A stretch of 8,043 nt of DNA from Cyanobacteriota bacterium (lineage in GTDB: Bacteria > Cyanobacteriota > Cyanobacteriia > PCC-6307 > Cyanobiaceae), in NCBI GenBank assembly GCA_947463165.1, contig CANHSW010000088.1, positions 1 through 8,043 of the forward strand, read 5' to 3'. The notes under the pieces were generated by a model that worked only from the letters and a program-made list of their open reading frames with translations, was not told the origin of the DNA and did not search any database. Both the position numbers and the translations under genes were made by a program. Every line of letters starts with the position of its first letter. Within the stretch, counting starts at the first letter, position 1. This document shows, one piece after another, positions 5,775-8,043 of this stretch.

Positions 5775-5835
5775 CTTGATCATTCAACTTGATCGATCAG
5801 ATTGGGGTTTGGCGATTTTCGAACTCTTTGGCGAT
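5775..5835 (+). promoter_or_regulatory. Possible operator repeats upstream of the 5873 gene
   Basis: CTTGATC occurs at 5775-5781 and 5788-5794, the second overlapping a perfect palindrome TGATCGATCA at 5790-5799. TTTGGCGAT occurs at 5808-5816 and 5827-5835, 19 bp apart. These lie 38-98 bp before the ATG of the downstream gene. No clear -10/-35 pair is seen. Pairs of repeats at about two helical turns suggest protein binding, but chance is not excluded. Confidence 0.3.
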
Positions 5836-5872
5836 GGTTTAGCGTCCGGCCAAGCTCACGGCTCGTTTTTTG

Positions 5873-6313
5873 ATGTCTAGCGCCTCCGCCAGCGCTGCCT
5901 CCCAGTCCCTGGCCTTGGCCGCTGCTGCCAAGCCCAGCCAGGCCAGGGTGCTGCTGGAGCCCGGCAGCGAGCACACCAGTCCCGGCGGCCACTACAGCTA
6001 CAGAGTTTTGGGGCCCTGCTGCCGCCTCTTCGACCGCGAGGAACTGCCCTGGCCCTGCTGTCGCCTGGCGTGGCGCAGCAAGGAGCCCAGCTGGCGCCGG
6101 GTGGGTCGTCGCTTTGTGGCCGATCTTGCCGCCCGTCGCTGCCCTTCCTATGCGGTGGAATTGCTGCAACCTGGCGCCCGATCCACCCGCACCGTGATCA
6201 CATTGTTTCCAATCCGCTTGGCGCCAGTGCTGCAGGAATGGTGGTATAGCAAATTACCCGCATCTATGGATCCATCCAATATCAGCCCAGCCCAGCCTCA
6301 AGAGCAGGTCTAA
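5873..6313 (+). CDS. Unknown small protein with two Cys-Cys pairs
   Basis: I do not recognise this 146-residue protein. Its plus-strand codons show the strong third-position G/C preference of the neighbouring genes through about residue 125, so it is very likely coding. Residues 1-25 are Ala/Ser-rich and lack a positive n-region, so this is not a clear signal peptide. The core (about 26-125) is basic and aromatic, with two adjacent Cys pairs (C49-C50 and C62-C63) and a fifth Cys at 90; WRRVGRRFVADLAARR spans about 74-89. The C-terminal 15 residues are Pro/Gln-rich and look disordered. There are no membrane segments. ATG at 5873 directly follows an in-frame TTG at 5870; the ATG is preferred, and no Shine-Dalgarno is present. 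It sits between petF and convergent psbV. The paired cysteines could bind a metal or form disulfides, but that is inference. Confidence 0.8.
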   Translation: MSSASASAASQSLALAAAAKPSQARVLLEPGSEHTSPGGHYSYRVLGPCCRLFDREELPWPCCRLAWRSKEPSWRRVGRRFVADLAARRCPSYAVELLQPGARSTRTVITLFPIRLAPVLQEWWYSKLPASMDPSNISPAQPQEQV

Positions 6314-6531
6314 TTTTTATTGGCTGTTGCTGCTTCAATCAACTGGCGAAGGTCGCCTAGGGGCAACTCCATAGGGGGCATCCACTGGCCAAAGACTGGC
6401 TGGAAACAGCCATTGAATTGCCTAGCTTCAGCTTGGCTGACAGAAAAAACCGGCCCTTTCGAGGCCGGCCGCAAAATTAAGTGATTTGAATCTTTTGAAA
6501 TGTGATTCACTAATTTGGCCACTCCGGTCAT
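6310..6531 (-). CDS. Doubtful 73-residue open frame
   Basis: This minus-strand frame opens with ATG at 6529-6531 and encodes 73 residues resembling no family I know. In its favour, the product has a protein-like composition (QFNGCFQPVFGQWMPPME, then a helix-like LGDLRQLIEAA), there are no stops over 73 codons in AT-richer DNA, and its TAG interlocks with the TAA of the convergent gene in the tetramer CTAA at 6310-6313. Against it, third-position bias is weak, there is no clear Shine-Dalgarno, and an intrinsic-terminator-like hairpin lies inside the frame. It starts eight bases beyond the psbV 3' hairpin, so it might be read from psbV transcripts. Treat it as a candidate only. Confidence 0.4.
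   Translation of the reverse strand: MTGVAKLVNHISKDSNHLILRPASKGPVFSVSQAEARQFNGCFQPVFGQWMPPMELPLGDLRQLIEAATANKN
6444..6468 (-). terminator. Intrinsic terminator, probably of psbV
   Basis: On the minus strand CCGGCC (6468-6463) pairs with GGCCGG (6455-6450) around the 7-base loop TCGAAAG, and six Ts follow (6449-6444). This is a compact rho-independent terminator 116 bases after the psbV stop codon. On the plus strand no T-tract follows, so it is oriented for the psbV side only. It overlaps the doubtful frame at 6310-6531. Confidence 0.7.
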
Positions 6532-6538
6532 CTTACTA

Positions 6539-6569
6539 AGCCAATCCCACCGAAGCGGTTGAATTGGCT
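6539..6569 (-). other. Strong hairpin in psbV 3' untranslated region
   Basis: AGCCAAT (6539-6545) pairs with ATTGGCT (6563-6569), and inside it ACCG (6549-6552) pairs with CGGT (6556-6559), separated by a symmetric 3x3 internal loop. On the minus strand the apex can also fold as a C(UUCG)G tetraloop. It begins 14 bases after the psbV stop and has no T-tract, so it looks like a 3' stabiliser or processing site and not a terminator. Confidence 0.6.
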
Positions 6570-6583
6570 CGGCGATTCGGAGA

Positions 6584-7102
6584 TCAGAAGTAGATCTTGC
6601 CGCCGCCCCATTGGATGCCCTGCACCTTGGGGGACACCAAGATGTAGCCGGCCATCAGATTGAGGTCGGCATCGTCAAGATCGCGCATCTTCACAAAGAT
6701 ATCGCTGCTTTTAATGCTGGGGTGTACGTCGGAGATGCTGAACTCACCGTCGTAGCTGGTGGGGTCCTTCATGTAGTCCACCAGGGCGGCGACATTGTCG
6801 CGGGCCGGTGTGGCCAGGGCCAGGGTTGTGGGGTCAAGGCCCACGTTTTGGTTGGTCTTGGTAATGCCGCCGGCATGGCATTCACCGCAGCTGTTATTGA
6901 ACAGCTTCTTACCGGTTTTGATCTCCTGTTCAGAGAAGGTCACCAGGGTGCCGTCGGGGGAGGCGGGCACGGTGAGCTGATCTGCCGTCCATTGGGCAGC
7001 GAGGGCGGGAGCTCCGAAGCCGGCGCACAGCAGCAGTGCCAGAGGTAGCGCCAGAAGCGTGCGAGCCAGCGCGCGAATGGCTGAGGAGAAGGAGGAGGCC
7101 AT
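6584..7102 (-). CDS. psbV: Photosystem II cytochrome c550 PsbV
   Basis: PsbV is a lumenal extrinsic subunit of photosystem II that stabilises the manganese cluster together with PsbO and PsbU. The 172-residue precursor has a positive n-region, a hydrophobic core LLALPLALLLCAGFG (about 16-30) and a likely cleavage after APALA at 36, leaving about 136 residues, the normal mature size. The heme attachment motif is CGECH at 72-76, and the second axial ligand is probably H127 in DVHPSI, equivalent to mature His91-92. Family hallmarks GGITKTN, LALATPARDNV, LVDYMKDPTSYDGE and the C-terminal WGGGKIYF are all present. The ATG at 7100-7102 is preferred to the TTG just before it. There is no Shine-Dalgarno. 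A -10-like TACAAG lies at 7161-7166 (minus strand) and a 12-bp palindrome at 7139-7150. Two 3' hairpins follow the gene. It is intact. Confidence 0.98.
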   Translation of the reverse strand: MASSFSSAIRALARTLLALPLALLLCAGFGAPALAAQWTADQLTVPASPDGTLVTFSEQEIKTGKKLFNNSCGECHAGGITKTNQNVGLDPTTLALATPARDNVAALVDYMKDPTSYDGEFSISDVHPSIKSSDIFVKMRDLDDADLNLMAGYILVSPKVQGIQWGGGKIYF

Positions 7103-7138
7103 CAAGGGAAGCCGGTCGGGAGAATCCGGGCGGAAGGA

Positions 7139-7150
7139 CGGTGATCACCG
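7139..7150. promoter_or_regulatory. 12-bp perfect palindrome upstream of psbV
   Basis: CGGTGATCACCG is a perfect inverted repeat 37 bp before the psbV ATG and just downstream of a -10-like TACAAG (minus strand, 7166-7161). A protein bound there would block early transcription, so it is a candidate operator; its binding protein is unknown. Confidence 0.35.
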
Positions 7151-7212
7151 CATCGGAGACCTTGTATCACGGGCGGCGGGGCCTCTGGGAGCGAAACAGG
7201 AGAACTGTTGCA

Positions 7213-7245
7213 GGCCCTGATCTAACCGATCCCGCATTCAGGGCC
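7213..7245. repeat. 8-bp inverted repeat between rnz and psbV
   Basis: GGCCCTGA at 7213-7220 and TCAGGGCC at 7238-7245 are exact reverse complements separated by 17 bp, followed by a GGCCCGGGCC palindrome at 7247-7256. It lies 75-107 bp after the rnz stop and 111-143 bp before the psbV start. It could form the 3' end of rnz RNA or an operator with half-sites 25 bp apart. No T-tract follows on the minus strand. Confidence 0.4.
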
Positions 7246-7295
7246 AGGCCCGGGCCAGTTCGATCGCCGCCTGGGGCCGACTGGGCCGGATCCAG

Positions 7296-7343
7296 CTGGT
7301 CTGCGGGCTAGTCAGCGGGCTAGTCAGCGGGCTGATCAGCGGG
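7296..7343 (-). repeat. 12-bp tandem repeat across the rnz stop codon
   Basis: Four consecutive 12-bp units, read on the minus strand, encode PADQ (7332-7343), PAD-stop (7320-7331), PAD-stop (7308-7319) and PADQ (7296-7307). Units at 7308 and 7320 are identical. The stop differs from the glutamine codon by one base (CAG to TAG). Confidence 0.85.
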
Positions 7344-8043
7344 CTCCTGGCCAGCCACCTCCAGGCTCATGAAGTCCTTGGCCAGCAGGGTGTTGGCAAA
7401 GATCGCCCGGGCCTCCGCCAGCAGGTCGTCTGGGGTGACCGGATTGCCGGGCATGTAGCGGGGGCTGAGGTGGGTGAGCACCAGTTGCTTCACCCCGGCG
7501 GCCAGGGCCGTCTGGGCGGCCATGGTGCTGGTGGAATGCTGCCGCTGGAAGGCCATCGCCGCTTCCGCGTGGGCGAAGGTGCTCTCGTGGATCAGCAGGT
7601 CGGCGCCGCGGGCCAAGGCCACCGCCGCCTCGCAAAACACCGTGTCCGTGCAGTACACGACGCTGGCCCCCGGCCGCGGCGGCCCGCAGAGGCTGGCGCC
7701 GCGAATGATGCGGCCGTCGTCGAGGCTGACGGTGCGGCCCAGCTTCAGTTGGGCATAGATCGGGCCGGGCGGGATGCCCAGCTGTTGGGCGCGGGCCACA
7801 TCGAAGCGACCGGCCCGCGGTTTCTGATCCACCCGGTAGGCGTAGGCCGGCACCCGATGGGTGAGCGGCGTGCAGCGCACAGTGATATCCCCGTCATCGA
7901 GCAGCAGCTTGCCGCTGGCGGCGGCCTGGCACACGGGGTGGGTGCGCAGCGGATAGCCGATGCGGGTGGAGCTGTTGCGCAACACCCCCTCCAGAAAATC
8001 GGGCAGTGGATCGGGGCCGTAGAGATCCACGCCGGCGCAGCTA
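7320..8043 (-). CDS. rnz: Ribonuclease Z, C-terminal part
   Basis: RNase Z is the zinc-dependent metallo-beta-lactamase-fold endonuclease that cuts tRNA precursors after the discriminator base. The visible 240 residues match the long bacterial tRNase Z C-terminal two thirds: [12 protein letters not shown] at the right edge, [20 protein letters not shown] with the metal-ligand Asp at 7644-7646, [19 protein letters not shown], and [10 protein letters not shown] with the metal-ligand His at 7470-7472. The N-terminal HxHxDH zinc motif and the start lie beyond the right edge; the frame runs open to the edge, so no start is chosen. The tail after KDFMSLEV is [11 protein letters not shown], extended by a 12-bp tandem repeat. 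It is a natural partner for the CCA-less tRNA-Val in this window. psbV follows 217 bp downstream on the same strand with its own likely promoter. Confidence 0.96.
   Translation of the reverse strand, partial: SCAGVDLYGPDPLPDFLEGVLRNSSTRIGYPLRTHPVCQAAASGKLLLDDGDITVRCTPLTHRVPAYAYRVDQKPRAGRFDVARAQQLGIPPGPIYAQLKLGRTVSLDDGRIIRGASLCGPPRPGASVVYCTDTVFCEAAVALARGADLLIHESTFAHAEAAMAFQRQHSTSTMAAQTALAAGVKQLVLTHLSPRYMPGNPVTPDDLLAEARAIFANTLLAKDFMSLEVAGQEPADQPAD

Larger units (their letters stand above)
5317..5872. other. 556-bp AT-richer noncoding gap after petF
   Basis: No convincing gene lies between petF and the next coding frame. In order it holds a 15-bp direct repeat GGAATTCTCTGAGCA/GGAATTCCCTAAGCA (5342-5356 and 5456-5470, 13 of 15 matching), a -10-like GATAAT at 5422-5427, perfect hairpins at 5428-5448 and 5490-5511, a tandem terminator-like array at 5561-5638, and short direct repeats at 5775-5835. 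The base composition is visibly lower in GC than the flanking genes. The two short open frames over the array are products of its 15-bp periodicity. Confidence 0.7.

Noticed and set aside
5780..6169. A 129-codon minus-strand frame opposite the gene at 5873.
   Set aside because: Plus-strand third-position bias clearly marks the opposite strand as coding; the product is low-complexity.

Overview
The window looks like a core-genome stretch from a GC-rich picocyanobacterium of the Synechococcus/Cyanobium group. The evidence is a plant-type [2Fe-2S] ferredoxin (petF), photosystem II cytochrome c550 (psbV), a cyanobacterial 'photosystem II S4 domain' type protein, strong G/C at third codon positions, mostly absent Shine-Dalgarno sequences and one HIP1 octamer (GCGATCGC, 883-890). 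Species cannot be fixed from the sequence alone. I see no transposase, phage gene, CRISPR array or foreign-looking island.

Layout. On the left, minus strand, read from high to low position: a two-membrane-segment protein of unknown function (1691-2194), the S4-domain RNA-binding protein (856-1689) one base later, a GC-rich repeat-bearing gap, tRNA-Val(GAC) (565-636), and the start of murD, which runs off the left edge. In the middle, plus strand: serA (2365-3951), prmA abutting it (3952-4884), petF (5017-5316), a 556-bp AT-richer gap holding hairpins and a tandemly repeated terminator, and a Cys-paired protein of unknown function (5873-6313). On the right, minus strand: psbV (6584-7102) with two hairpins downstream, one with intrinsic-terminator form, and the 3' part of the RNase Z gene rnz, which runs off the right edge. 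A doubtful 73-residue frame (6310-6531) lies antiparallel in the convergent gap.

Functions are housekeeping plus photosynthesis: serine biosynthesis (SerA), ribosomal protein L11 methylation (PrmA), peptidoglycan precursor synthesis (MurD), tRNA 3' maturation (RNase Z), electron transfer from photosystem I (PetF) and stabilisation of the oxygen-evolving side of photosystem II (PsbV). The tRNA has no encoded CCA, so it should need RNase Z plus CCA addition.

No new defence or mobile system is visible. The most distinctive feature is a recurrent class of short tandem repeats: an 18-bp duplication across the S4-gene stop codon, a 12-bp repeat across the rnz stop codon, a 12-bp repeat coding LAGE-type tetrapeptides inside the S4 protein, a 15-17-bp repeat built around a terminator hairpin, and a 28-bp GC-rich direct repeat. 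Two of these arrays duplicate stop codons in frame. Two genes of unknown function, the transcript structures around petF and psbV, and the tRNA-murD junction are the other points worth checking.
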